DNA of 64,000 nt, taken from positions 144,942,858 through 145,006,857 of the forward strand of contig NC_067282.1 in assembly GCF_020740795.1 (NCBI RefSeq), given 5' to 3'. Within the stretch, counting starts at the first letter, position 1; every line of letters starts with the position of its first letter. A model generated the notes under the pieces. That model worked only from the letters and a program-made list of their open reading frames with translations, did no database searches and had not been told where the DNA came from. Shown here one piece after another: positions 14,550-26,800 of the stretch. The stretch is from Apus apus (Eukaryota; Chordata; Aves; Apodiformes; Apodidae). A program made the position numbers and the translations under genes.

Positions 14550-15125
14550 TGAACAGGGTATTATCATGGGTTTTGCCATGTGTTGTGGATGAGAGATTTA
14601 AATCGCTTAAAGAATCATCATCAAATATATTAACAAAAGTTATTTTAATATGAATTTGCAAAAGTGCAACTTGGCAGAGATTGACGTCAAGGGTCACTGT
14701 ATGACTTACTATATGGAAGTAACACAAAAAGAAAAATCAAGTCAGAATCAAGCTAGAATAATTTACACAGAGATGGGGATGAAAAATGTGCATTGTACAT
14801 TTCCTGAGCAAAAAACATTTTACTTTACCGTTTTCCTGTAAGAGTACCATAGAAAACACGTCTTTCACATGTAGTATCACCATCCATGGGTGTGCAGCTG
14901 CTTGTGAAGTAGCTGTTAAGTTTGCAATGTTTGGTTAGCATTCCAGTGCCAATAATAAATTGTTAAAGGCCGCCTCCTATCTGGTTTCCAAGCTGGTCAG
15001 ACAGGTGAGTTATACAGGTAGTGTGTTGTGAAGATAATATGCCATTTCTCCAAATCTGCTATTATTTCAGAAACTCCAATTTGTGAGGCAGCAGATACTG
15101 GATACTGTATGATATTAGTAATCTT
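14550..15125 (-). pseudogene. ERV reverse transcriptase (pol) remnant
   Basis: The fragment starts with a KITNIIQYP segment typical of retroviral RT amino termini, continues through NSPV (followed by TGA where Trp is expected) and an LTIYY/NAN region, then a motif A equivalent VKDVFSM at 14848-14868. An FDDD run at 14611-14625 lies where the catalytic Y-x-D-D is expected. Several frameshifts and stops interrupt it. The sequence stops being recognisable at the junction with the CR1 copy near 14545. Confidence 0.75.
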
Positions 15126-15199
15126 TGAATCAGGGAGTGCAGGGGCGTTGAGTATGCTCACGGAAGCCTCCCAATTTCTATTAGGGCCAGGGCTGGCAT

Positions 15200-15545
15200 T
15201 TGAACTGAAGGATCACACACTGCTGTTCAGGCAGGCACCAGGTTCAGCTGTTCAAAATATCAAAACCTAAAATATTCTCATTGTGTTCTTTAATAGCAAA
15301 GCAAGCAGATGACATGCACTTCTCATCCAGGAGCTACAAATTAACCTTTGCAGTTTGGCAAACAACACTTGCTCCTTTTACTGCAGTGACTTAAACTCTT
15401 TGCCATCCAGGTTGTACAACCAGATTCTCAGCACCCTCTTCTATTAGTACTGAAATTTGTGCTCCTGTATCTATTATGCATTAAATTAGTTGTTGGTGAG
15501 GACCTACAGGGAGCATAATATATGGGCCATCATTCCTTATCCATT
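15200..15545 (-). pseudogene. ERV protease (pro) remnant
   Basis: The minus strand encodes the retropepsin active site DTGA at 15460-15471 followed by QISVL. An ILGFDIL segment lies at 15253-15273, at the place of the conserved C-terminal Gly-Arg-Asp motif of retroviral proteases (here Phe replaces Arg). Upstream is a conserved-looking DGPYIMLPVG segment. At least three in-frame stops and a frame change before the active site make it inactive. Distance from DTGA to the second motif is about 65 residues, normal for a retroviral protease. Confidence 0.8.
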
Positions 15546-16147
15546 GGTAAATATTGATTTTCTGGACAGGCAGAAGCAATAGACATTCGGAGCCTACCTG
15601 GTTTTGTTGTTTTGTTTTGTTTTTCTTCCGTTTCTGTTCCTGTAATGCTTTTAATTCCTTTTTGAGAAGGAAAGTGAGAGGATTCCTTTTGGAGTTACCC
15701 TGGGGACCAATTGAGGGGAGAAGGTAGCAGGGGACAGTGCTACATCTTGTTTTTATCAAGCTTAAAGTAAGTCCAGATGTTTGTCTGTCAATAGCAGCTC
15801 TGGGAATACCCATTGCCAGAGCTTGTCTCCACAGTTCATTCCTTCATCCCTGGGCTCTCGATCACTGATCATCAGGTTTCTTTTTTTGAGAGTCACCATG
15901 GCGTGTTTGCTTAATTTGTCTAACATTTTTATCTGTATTTTTTGTTCCACTGGACACAGCATCCCACCTCATGATTTACAATGTTATACATTAATTCTGC
16001 CCATTTGGGAAAGATGTCTTACGGCTCTTTGTGCAGCATTGCTATCAGCCTCTGTGGCTAAGAGAACATTATTTTTTGTGTCCCTTTTAATTTTTTGTCA
16101 CTTTGCAATGAGATAAGTTTTAAGTATAGCTGGGTCTCCCTTGATTC

Positions 16148-17010
16148 ATGGTTTCAGTACGGCAAAGCCTACAGTTAAAATAAGAAAGTTATGGAGAACA
16201 CACATGCATATGCATGAGCTTTCTCACTGCAACTGAAAGTTCCTCTAGAGGCTTTATGGGTATGATAGTTTCTTCTCCTCTTTCTAGTGCATCTGTTCCT
16301 CCAGCCCAATATGCCACTCTATTTGTTATTGAATGGGAATCATCTGGGGGGTGGGGGCCAGCATTTAAAAAAGATGCTCAGTCCCCAGTACCCATTTGAC
16401 TTATCCCCATTTAGTGAAATTCTGTCCCCTCTGGATCAGCACACCCACCACAAATATTCTGTTTCAGTTTCTCCAGGCTTGCAGCTGTAACATTCCTGTA
16501 AACTGGCCATTTGAATTGGACTGAATGGAACTGTTTTTCTAGTGTTGTTTCCCACTCCACCCTGTGGTCTAGAAGTTTCTTCTGTTTTTACAATTGGTCT
16601 AGCAGTGTATTGGGAAGGCTCAGACAGGTGGAGGGGATTAGCTTCATCAGAGCTGTTGTTTGAATCATCGTAAGTATTACCATCTCAATCTTTAGGGCAC
16701 GCTATTAGTTTTTTTTTAATTTATACTGTGTTGGGGGAGTTTGGAGACTGCCTTGACATAATTTCAGTATGTCCTCCTAACTTCTTTATTTTGAAGTGAA
16801 ATTCCTGAAGCTGTTTTTGCAGTCATTCTATTTTCAAAGATAGTGACAGTTCAGTAACTTTACATCCTTCCAAATAATCTTGCATATCTTTCATCTTACT
16901 ATTAATTTCTTCCTTTTTGCTGGTATGCTGCTCCAAAAACCTGTTCCTAGCATTTTGCAAATTTTACCTTTATCTTTTCCATCCTTAGTCAAATCCTTTG
17001 CTGTATCTAG
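16148..17010 (-). pseudogene. ERV gag remnant
   Basis: Three open stretches are recognisable on the minus strand. The first, about 16750-17010, is rich in Lys, Glu and Leu with heptad-like spacing, as in a coiled coil, and holds one in-frame stop. The second, 16436-16684, is open for about 83 codons, acidic and Ser/Asn-rich, and includes a GETETEYLWW segment before its TGA. The third, 16148-16377, is in another frame and includes AYWAGG at 16297-16314. Similar Tyr-Leu-Trp and AYWAGG-type segments are what I recall from avian ERV Gag proteins; this is recognition from memory. No CCHC zinc knuckle was found. A frameshift separates the second and third stretches. Confidence 0.65.
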
Positions 17011-17110
17011 CTGCTTCTCTATTACTTCCTAATCACATCAGTTATCACAGATACATTCTCCTGAAAAGCTGAGGTTTGGATTGATATTATGTTTTCATTA
17101 GTAATTGATG

Positions 17111-19260
17111 AAATTCTTTGCCAACCTGCCAAGTATGACAGTTTGTCGTGGACTGGAGACTAGAAGGTGTATTTGTCGCAAATTGAAATTTTACACAGCG
17201 TTGAGGAAGTAGAAATTTAGGATTTATTATTAGGCAAATCACAAGCTTAGATTGTATGATGTTTGATAACACTTGATCATCAGCCAATTAATAGTGATTT
17301 AACAAAAGGTGTAATCAAACAGTGACTTGGTTAAAGATTCAAGAATGGCAAGGTTCACAGAAGACTTCCGATAGTTTCTTAAATCAAATTACACACACAC
17401 ACGCACGCACGCACACTTACACAAATACAGAGTTTAACCTATGATTTAGATTCTCTCTTTTGTAAATTGTAATGAATTACTGGTAACAACTGACCTTTAA
17501 AGTTCACTAATTTAAATTGTAGTGAAATACTCACTCTTCCCCTTTGTTGGCAGCTAACAGCGGATGATCTTTGAACTTTTCTTTTTCATCAGCATCTATC
17601 AATGTATGATCTGTGGACATTGTTAAATCTACCCTGAGAAGGGTTCCAGCACAGAGGGAGATAAAGGGTCATGGCCTGTTGCAATCCTTGAGAGCTCAAA
17701 GGAGGTCTCTCTTAGGATTGCTATATATAGGATGATTGAACTTGGTCAGTAACTTTTCTCTTTATGGCCATAATTCTTGTCAGCTAATCTTGGCACCTTT
17801 CAGAGTGGGCTACAATCCAGACAGGAGGAGTTTTGGATTCGTTTCCCAGGCAGCAGGAGTTTCAAGTGCAGTTGGGGAGTGCCTAATAGTCCTAACTCAG
17901 TGTATTTGTACCCAGGACCAAAAGGTACCAGATTGTCTCAACTCATCTCACCAGTAGGTGAGATCAGAAAGTGACAGATTGTCCCAGCCCACTGTACTTG
18001 TAATTAAAACTAGAACAATGTTGACTGGTCCTGATATTACAATATGGCCTGGGGGTGGGTCTGCAACACCACACCATAAAAACAGAAACTGTTGTCACTA
18101 TGGACTCTACCTTGCATATTTTTCTCCTTCCTCACTAGGTTTCTGTTGCAGCTTCTGTTCTTTCAAAAGTTCCTGTTACTCTGAGTCCCAATAAACAAAA
18201 CAGTGGACATCTGTATAACAGTCACCAGAGTCTGCTAAAGAAGGACCTGGACATAGTTCAGCTGGTTTTTTCAGGCAAACTTTTGTTCACATTCTTCAGT
18301 GCTCTGTTGTTAAGAAGAAATATGACTATTAAACAACAGATATTCAGTAGACAATTTAAGCCACTCAAACACAGTGGGGTTCAGAAAACCAGAGAAATGT
18401 TTATTCGTGAGGTTATAGAACAAGTGTTGCTAGTAACTGGAATATTCTTTGCAGAAAGCTGCTCAGGTTCTCATTGAGTATTATCAGCTATGCCAGGAAA
18501 TTAAAAGAAAAATAAAAAATAAAAAATTACACTACTCTGGATGCCCAGTAATGCACAATTTCTTGCAAGGAATGCGACAACTGCAACTTCTTTTAAAGCT
18601 GTGAGCTTCTTCATTTAAGGTATACTTTAAAGTGTTATATCAAGTATTTATAATTTTATTAAATAATAAAATAATCTAAGTGTCATAAAGGAGATTTTAG
18701 ACCATGAGGTTAACAAGTTTTCTAAGCAACAATCAAATCTTTTTAGAACACATAACAAGAAGTGATGGTCACCTGGAGCAATTCTTGAGACCCTGAAAAT
18801 ATATCAAATAACTGAATAGGCATAGGAGGAAGAGGATCTGTAATAGTCATGGACTGTTCAGGGTAAAGAGCAACCTACTTCAAATCCATCTGATACATCA
18901 AGGAGTAGAACATGTGAATACTAGACTGCGAAAATGTGGAGGAATCTCAGCTGATAGACTCCAGCAGAGTCTGGCAGACTGTTGAGTGACAGCAGAAAAG
19001 CAAGCCATGGTAAAGCCACATGTGCACTATCCATAGCAGCAGAATATTGTCAGGAAGGTAATGCAGAAGAGCTGGATAAGAAATAGATGAAAGAATACAC
19101 GAGATCGCTACTGAATACAACTTATGAACAAATAGTTCTGTGAAAAAAATACATAGGCAAAACAGGATAGATGAGCATGTGATGATGTAAGAAAAAAGTC
19201 ACCAATGCAAATGTTAAGAAGTCACTTTTTCCAGAGTAACTGCTCTGGGAGAGAGATAGT
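17111..19260. other. Intronic DNA beside the ERV, possible 5' LTR remnant, CA repeat
   Basis: No gene recognised. A CA/CGCA repeat lies at 17391-17416. On the minus strand, upstream of gag, a TATA-like tatatata box is present near 17719-17727, so an old 5' LTR of the ERV could lie somewhere in 17150-18250. I could not define TG/CA ends, a primer binding site or target duplications. Two loosely similar blocks occur at about 17880-17910 and 17975-18005. Confidence 0.25.
17391..17416 (+). repeat. CA/CGCA microsatellite
   Basis: A run of acacacac is followed by acgcacgcacgcacac. It is probably variable in length between individuals. Confidence 0.9.
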
Positions 19261-20557
19261 TCATAGAATCATAGAATCAAAGAACTATTCACGTTGGAAA
19301 AAACCCTTTGGATCACTGTGTCCAACCATCCTCTCTACTCTACAAAGTTCTCCCCTAAATCACATCAACCAACACCACACCCAAATGACCCTTAAATACA
19401 ACCAAGGATGGTGACTCAACCATCTCCCTGGGCAGCCTATTCCAATGTCTGACCACTCTTTCTGTGAAATTTTTTTTCCTAATGTCCAGTCTAAAGCTAC
19501 CTTGTTGCAGCTTGAAGTCATTCCCTCTTGTTCTGTCGCTAATTACCTGTGAAAAGAGACAAGCACCAACCTCTCTACCTTTCAGGTAGTTGTAGAGACT
19601 GATGAGGTCTCCCTTCAGCCTCCTCTTTCTCAAACTAAACATTCCCAGCTCCTTCAAGCATTCTTCATAAGATTGATTCTCTAGGCCCTTCACCAGCTTC
19701 GTTGCCCTCTGTACTAGCTCCAGCACCTCAATGTCTCTCTTGAATTGAGGTGCCCAAAACTGGACACAATACTCCAGGTGTGGCTTCACCAGTGCTGAGT
19801 ACAGGGGGACAATCACCTCTACTTCTGCTGGTCACACTATTTCTAATACAAGCCAGGATGCCATTGGCTTTCTTGGCCACCTGGGCACACTGCTGGCTCA
19901 TACTCAGCTGCTTTGTCAATTAGAACCCCCAGGTCCTTTTCTGCCAGACACTTTCCAGCCACACTTTCCCAAGGCTGTAGCATTGCCTGGGGTTGTTGTG
20001 GCCCAAGTGCAGGACCCAGCACTTGGCCTTGTTGAAGCCCATGCCATTAACATTAGTCCAAGGATCTAATCTATCCAGGTCTCTCTGTAGAGCCTCCCTA
20101 CCCTCATGCAGATCAAGACTCCTGCCTAGCTTGGTGTCATCTGCAAACTTACTGATAATACACTCTATGTCCTTATCAAGATGATCAATAAAAATGTTAA
20201 ACAGAAATGGTCCCAACACTGAGCCCTGAGGATCACCACTTTTGACTGGCCACCAGCTGGATTTGACACCACTGACCACCACTCTTTGGGCCTGACTGTC
20301 CAGCCAGTGCTTGATCCAACAGATTGTATGCTCATCCAGGCCACCAGCAGCCAGTTTTGTTATAAGAGTTCTATGGGGAACTGTGTCAAATGCTTTTTGG
20401 ATAGACAATATCCACAGCCTTTCCCTCGTCCAATAGTCAGGTCATCAGGTTACAAAAGGAGATTAGGTTTGTCAGGCAGGACTTGCGTTTCATAAACCCA
20501 TGCTGACTGGGCCTGATCCCCTGGTTATCCTCTGTATGTCTTCTAATACCCAAGATG
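19261..20557 (-). mobile_element. CR1 LINE, long 3' part with RT domain
   Basis: This is the longest CR1 copy here. It starts with the tail tcatagaatcatagaatc and holds most of the reverse transcriptase and the C-terminal domain on the minus strand. Visible segments are [43 protein letters not shown] (catalytic FADD at 20136-20147), FNKAKC, and then MSQQCAQVAKKANGILACIR and [12 protein letters not shown] in shifted frames. Frame changes at about 19920 and 19820 make it defective. It ends near 20550 where a piece of the same family begins on the opposite strand. Confidence 0.93.
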
Positions 20558-20690
20558 ATCTGAGAGGGGGTGGGGTGGCCCTGTATGTTAGAGAATGCTA
20601 TGAGAGCTTGGAAATCAAATATAGTCATAATGAAGTTGAGAGTGTCTGGATTAGGTTAAGAGCCAATAAATCTAGGGCTCCATCTTCCAG
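20558..20690 (+). mobile_element. CR1 LINE endonuclease fragment, inverted relative to its neighbour
   Basis: The plus strand encodes RGGGVALYVRE from 20563, continuing to VESVWIRLRANKS near 20667. This matches the endonuclease part of CR1 ORF2, which lies upstream of RT. It directly abuts the minus-strand RT part at 20261-20557 in head-to-head orientation. The right end is approximate. Confidence 0.8.
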
Positions 20691-23343
20691 TAGATTGACC
20701 AAACATTTTGTGGTACTGGTCTAATTTCACCCTGACAAGGGAGAAAACAGACACCACCTCCCAATGGCCTTCTCTGCAGGAGGCTGAATTCCCTTTGCAG
20801 TGATGCACTGGGAATTAAAATGCAGCAGAGTTACAGATGTCCATATTGACTGAGGATACAAGAGTGTTCAAGAATCTACAGTGAGCATCAGCAACTTCAC
20901 AGTCCATTTATCAAAGTGCCAATGGCTCCCATTTCAAGGCAAGTGAGCCAACAATATATAAGGATTTAAGAGATCATCTTTTTCCAGAGTAGTTTAATAT
21001 ATAAAGAAAGTAATGGCAGTTGAGAGTCGTGGGGTTCTTGGTTTTCTTGCTGGTTTTAGTGAAACTGCTGCAACCCTGACAGACTACTGGCACTTGTGAT
21101 AACAGCTGGATCTCGACGCTTGCTATTTTACTGTTTCACTGAACATAGCAATATGGAATAACAGCTTGCTCACCTTCAGCACATAAAGATGAAAGAGAAG
21201 GGGAATTATAAGTATGAATCACTTATTATTTAGCAGTCTTACTTGGGCTGTTTCTGCCAGGCTCACAGCAGCTTCAAGGTATCATTTCAAGGCTTTGATC
21301 CGGGTTTTAGCTCAGCTCCACTGCATTAAATGAATCCTCTTATCTTCCCTTACTTCTTTCTCATACCTTGCTTTCTCCCTTATCCTTGACTATTGTTCTA
21401 GCCCTTCCTTTAGCAAAAGCTCTGTGTGTGTACATGGAAATGCCTGCCGTCAGTGATGTGCCCAAAAATCCCACCACTTCCCAGCTAGCACAGGCTCTGT
21501 GTAACCACGGGAGTACACGGAGCTAAAAACAGACTCAGTCTTCACCCATTTCACTGGATGTCCTGCCTGAAAACAAGCAAGTGAAAAGGTGAACAAACCT
21601 CCAGCTCCCTCTTGGACTTTGAACAGTGGCATGCCATACAGGTATACACTAGCTCTGGTGTCTTGAAGACCTATTGTGCATTAGACCTAATGTGAGCTAG
21701 AGACTGATCACTTGTGCCCTGTAGATCTTCCAACCCTGAGTTGCAAGATAAAACTGGAGCTGGAGAAAGAGATAAAATGGACAGACAGAAGACAACTGGA
21801 GAAGCAGACTGGCATAACCAACAGCATTTGGGTGCTTAAGATGCCTTCGAAGTCAGGGGTGATGTGCTGTGCCCATAGTTGTCAGGGAGTGACACTGATT
21901 CCAAACAAGTTTAACCTAAGTAATTGTTTTTAAGACAAAACCCTTGTTCTTTCAAAGTTACGTGTCATCATGTCCAGTATCATTATCCCTTCTGGTGTAA
22001 TGGTTCTGCCCTGACACATCCTCCAAGCTCTTTCGTACTCAAGTATTTTGCTAAGTATATTTCTGATTCTATTAGAAATGCCATAAGATGAGAATGCTGA
22101 TCTGACTGGCTTGTAATTAGAGCTGGACTAATTATGAAAGGAACTCTTCACTGAACATCAGTATAATTTTTGGACTATTCTTCCAATGGAGTGAATCTGT
22201 ATACTCTCTTCCAGTTCAAGGATGGATGAAAGTCAGAACTACATGTTAACAACTGAAATGATAATGCAGTGAGCCTGGCTACTTTGCTGCAAGCCTTTGT
22301 GTTTGAACTGTATGTGGTTAATCTTTTTGATGCTTCTGTGTTGAGCCTTTACAATGGAAAATTAAGCCAAATTATCATCGCAGGCTACTTTCATTTCAAG
22401 GCTATTATACTCAAAGAGGAAACAGCTGCTCCTTCAAGGCTTCCATGCTTGGGACCAGTGTTGGACAGCTGTTGTTGTGTGATACTGTTCACTAATACTT
22501 GGTGGGTCTGCTAGGGCCTGCTAAAACAGTGATTTCTCTACCTTATGCATAAGCTAGCACTAGTTTGGAAGACAGTACAGAGCTTTGGATCTTCTATTTT
22601 GGTTATTACAACAGGTATGTGAATTTGTGGCAGGGCAAGGAAAGAAATAAGGGTTAAGGGCAAACATGGGTCTGGATTAACCTCTGCTTACAGGTTTTGT
22701 ACTTGGACCTGAGCTGAGGTGTGTACCTGAGTAGACATTCACGTAGTTGAACTTCACCAGTATACAGTTTTGCTCCCATCACGGCTGTCCTGCTCACATT
22801 GTACCTTGCACAAGGAAAACTCTGGAAGTGGAGTATAACTGGAAGAGTCTGATCTGTGCTCCTGAAGCTGCTCTGTATGCACCCTTCCATCCATCCTTGA
22901 GATCTGGTTCTTTCAGACTGGTTGCAAAGGGTACCTGGTGGTCAACAACAGGTCAGAATTGTGGAAATTGGGGCAGGGGGGAATCTCTTTCTAATTCTCT
23001 GGGGCAATGTGTTAGCTTCAGCTCCTGTGAAACAGCAGACATCCCATATGGCAGGCTACAGGCTCGTGACTCCGTCTGGTCAAACCCTGGGACAGTTAGT
23101 TCTAGTGCAGACCAGATGCAGTGGGAGCCTGGACATATCTGTGTCACCTCTGAGAAAGAAGCCAGGGACATGCATTATAAAGATTTCCTTTTCTCTCCAG
23201 TGTGTATTTGCCAGATTTCCAGAATGTTTTCTGCACAGTTATGTGGGTTGCTTTCATAGTATCTGATTCCACATTAAAGAAAGGTGTATATGTTCCTGCT
23301 TCTACAGAAAGTAAAGAACCTGCGAGCTTCATGGCATATGCTA
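20691..23343 (+). other. Intronic DNA with one 170-codon open frame
   Basis: No repeat or gene recognised. The longest frame outside CHRM2 and the transposons, together with one at 56177, is at 22747-23259 on the plus strand (170 codons). It has no known domain, signal peptide or membrane segment and is probably chance in a locally GC-richer stretch. Confidence 0.5.
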
Positions 23344-23835
23344 GAATCACAAAACGTGAGAATCACAGAATAGTTCAAGTGGAAGGAACCTCAGGAGTTC
23401 CCTACTCCAACTTCCTGCTCAAAACAGTGTCAGTGCAGAGTTTAGAGCAGGCTCTTCAGGGTTTTATCCATTTGTCTTGAAAAACTCCAAAGATGAAGTC
23501 TGTACATGACGTCTGGGCAATCAGTCTGGTCTGCTATTTGCTCTCCTCAATAAGTTTTTCCTTCAATCCCATCAAAATCTCATCTTTGTTTTATCTCATC
23601 CTCCTACCACACAGCACTATAAAAAGCCTGGCCCCATCTTCTCAGTAACTTCCTTGTAGGTATTGGCAGGCTGATTCCAGATAACCTTACATTTGTCTAT
23701 TCTTCAGGCTAAATAAACCTATTTGCTTCAGCCCTCCCTCACAGGCCATGAACTTCAGGTTATCAGACATTGTATCTTCTATCACCGATTTTGGACCTCT
23801 GGTTTGCTCTCAAACTACTTTCCAAGATGCATCAG
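23344..23835 (-). mobile_element. CR1 LINE, older 3' fragment
   Basis: The block starts with gaatcacaaaa and gaatcacagaatag, a degraded CR1 tail, followed by ggaaggaacctcaggagttcc and by the reverse complement of the CR1 C-terminal region (ttcaggctaaataaacc, cagccctccctcacaggcc). It is more diverged than the copies at 11.6 and 19.3 kb. The 5' limit is approximate. Confidence 0.8.
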
Positions 23836-26800
23836 TAAGTGAACAAAAACATTTTTTAATTAGAAATTTCTGCTACAGTACAGATATTTAGGACCTGCGG
23901 GACACAGCCCTCCCTGGACATACCTTCTGTCTCATGGCTGAAGTGAAATGAGGAGATACTCAAAGGCACTGCCCACTGGAAGACAGCCACTGCCACCACA
24001 CTGGTGACATTTAGGAGAATCAAGGCACAAGGTGATGTGAGTTGAAGGAGGAAACATCACATTTCTCCCAGTGGTGATTCTTACCTCCAGACTTGCAGGC
24101 AGAGCTCAGTTGCCCCTGGGAATACTGCATGGCTTCTGCCACTTTGTGTGAGTTCAGTTACTGAACTGAAAGTACAAGTCTTCCATCCAACTGTTCTCTT
24201 AGAAACTTCCTGTAGTCTCCATTGATTATTTTCGAGAGGAAAACATATATATAACATTGCCTTTCCTTTTACATGGAGATAACTTTAATTAGTGCCCTTT
24301 GTGTTAAACTATTAGATTTGACCACCTGTGGTATCTTGAAGTTATTCACATTTTTAAGTGTTTTTAAGTGTTGTGTCTAAGCCACCCAGAGATTTTCCAG
24401 TAGGGGGAAAATATTCAGTTGGCTGGAAGCTTTTCCATTACCTTACACCACAGGAGTGACATAAAGAAGCTAAAGAAAGGTCTGAATCTAGAACGAATGC
24501 TTCTACTGCAGGGAACATAGTTTTTCTTTTATAGGAGATGGATGGATGAGTGTGGAGAAGTTAAATTTGTCTTGCTGATATTCATTTATTCTTTTGTCTA
24601 ACTCATTCAGTAATAAGATCTGAGTAAAAACAGTGATGATTTAGATCTATTTTGTTTTATTCAGAGAAACATTTGCCCATGGCAGTCACCATTTCTTTCT
24701 GATCCTTCTGTTTTTAGCATGTTGACCTCATCTTTGCCAGAATACCCTCTATCCCACTCCAGTAGCTCTTCTTCCTGCAGCTATTTCTACAGTTTAAAAT
24801 TTCTAGTTTATAATGGAATGTCTGTTATCCACATCTTCAAAGAACAGATGAATGTCAAAGATAGGATTTTATTCCTTAGGTTTTTTTATTGTTTATCATA
24901 TCTGTTCATAATACCATTATTATGATCTTTGTTATGATGCTTTTGCTAGCTTCTGTCATTTACAAAGTGCTTTTATCAGTTCAGGATTCCATTTTAGTTT
25001 ATGAACCTAAAATGGTGATATACATAGAGGTACTTTGTCCAAAACCAGAATGTGTTGGGTGAACTGTAACAGGTGTTTAAAAGTGAGGAAGCACTGTCCA
25101 GAAAACACATGTGGAAAAATCTGCAAAGCAGAATGCATCTGCAGCACTGAGATAATTTGAAACCCATTAGACTCCAACCCTGAACCTGATGTTAAAATTT
25201 GCAGATTTATTTTGTAATAAATTACGTGTGCCAACTGCCTGGCAACAATCACAATGCCAGGCAGTTTTGCATGACCCTTTGTTAAGGGGAGAAAAGGGAA
25301 GTGTTTTCCTCTAGAAGGATGAAGGTCTTGGCTGGGCACTCCAAATGCTACGAAAAGTACCGGAGACAGACTTTTCTCCTAAGTGATTAATAGCAAGCAT
25401 GATACCAGGACAGCTTATTCTACGGAACTGAAGAATGTAATTCTGGACCAAATAAAACATAGAACTGGGACTAGCCCCCAGACACCAATCCTGTGTTGTT
25501 TTTTTTTCCTTTTTTACAGAAAAGTCCTGAACCTACCAAAAGCAATAGAAGTTTTGCCAGTGGCATACACAAGGCTGTCAATCTATTGATTCTTTTCAGA
25601 GCACTTTACCATGAGATTTCAGATGCTGAAATTGGAGTTTGGATGAGTAATGTAGGCTACAGAGCAGACCCCTGCTCTCAGTTCTCTCCAAGTCAGGCTT
25701 CCACTGCCAGTGTTGATGCATGGAAATTCACAACTCACTTGTTGAAAATTCTGTAATATCCTTCAGGTGGTTGCTGTTTTTGTGAGGAGCCTGATATTTA
25801 ATTCATTATCAAGAATATAAACCTGCACAGAAGTAGTGTGTTTGCAGATCATATTAAGTGAATCTAATACAAGCAAATATTATCGGTGCATTTTTGTCAT
25901 GAATGGATAGCTCTGCTAGTTACAGAGGGAGCTCAGATTAATTCTGTGAAGCTCAAAACCAAACAGTGTAGAAGAGACATCAGAAACACTGTACATTCAA
26001 TGGGTATTCACTTCATGACAGAAATATCAGTTATTGTTGATTAACTCGTATAATTTGCCTTTTACTGGATTTACTCTCCTTTGTCTAATTTTCGCAGTTC
26101 TGTCCCAAATCCTTGTGTACACCACAACAAGACAGACAAACAGGAAAATATGCAATACAGATCAACCATATCAAGTAATATATCAGTAAAGAACAAAAAA
26201 GCATAGGAAATAACAAAACTACAATAGAACAAATATATGTGTCATACATACACACACAGTGAAAGATATTATGTTTTGCAAGCATTATGGGATTTTTATT
26301 TTCTGTCTGTTGCAAAACAGATTCCTTTCACTGAAACAGGAAAAATAATTGCTTGAATAGCGATTAACCCCAACCACCTTTTGTATTTTCTGGAGTAGCT
26401 GCTGTCACTGCTGGTGATATAACAGCTTGTTGAATAAAAATAGGAGGACAAAAGGAGATAACAAAGACAACACAAGAAAAATAAAGCATTAGGGTTCAGG
26501 TGGTAAGAGGAAGGAAAAATAGAAGGAAGCTATACTGAATTAGAATTATGCCAGCTGAGCTGGGAAGATTCAGATATAAAATGCACAGGACAACCTTCCT
26601 GCCATGTGAAAGAACTGTGCCGGAGATATCTGACACAGGGATGCATTTGCTCTTTGTTCACAGACTTCTTACATGTGTCCTAAGAGAGAAAAAGGCATAT
26701 GGGTAGCTTCTGAATATTCTCCAAGTAGCAGAAGATGGACTGTGTTGATTAGCTAGCAGTGCTATTTGGGTTATACTGAAGGTTCCTCACAGGTCCCTGT

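Larger units (their letters stand above)
14550..17110 (-). mobile_element. Old endogenous retrovirus remnant, gag-pro-pol (antisense to CHRM2)
   Basis: Read on the minus strand, this block shows retroviral domains in the expected order. From high to low coordinates they are a coiled-coil-like gag part (about 17000-16750), further gag (16684-16148), a protease with DTGA at 15460-15471, and reverse transcriptase from about 15125 to 14560. The frame shifts several times and is broken by stops, so it is not functional. The pattern (gag ending, DTGA protease with an ILGFDIL motif, then RT without a gap) resembles avian class III/ERVL-like elements, but the family is only inferred. Integrase, env and a 3' LTR were not recognised. 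A sense CR1 begins at the pol end. The rest of pol may lie beyond it in diverged form, or may be lost. Confidence 0.8.

Noticed and set aside
19355..20408. Reverse-transcriptase open frames as a host or retron-like gene
   Set aside because: The CR1 tail at 19261, CR1 ORF2 motifs and frameshifts show a dead LINE.
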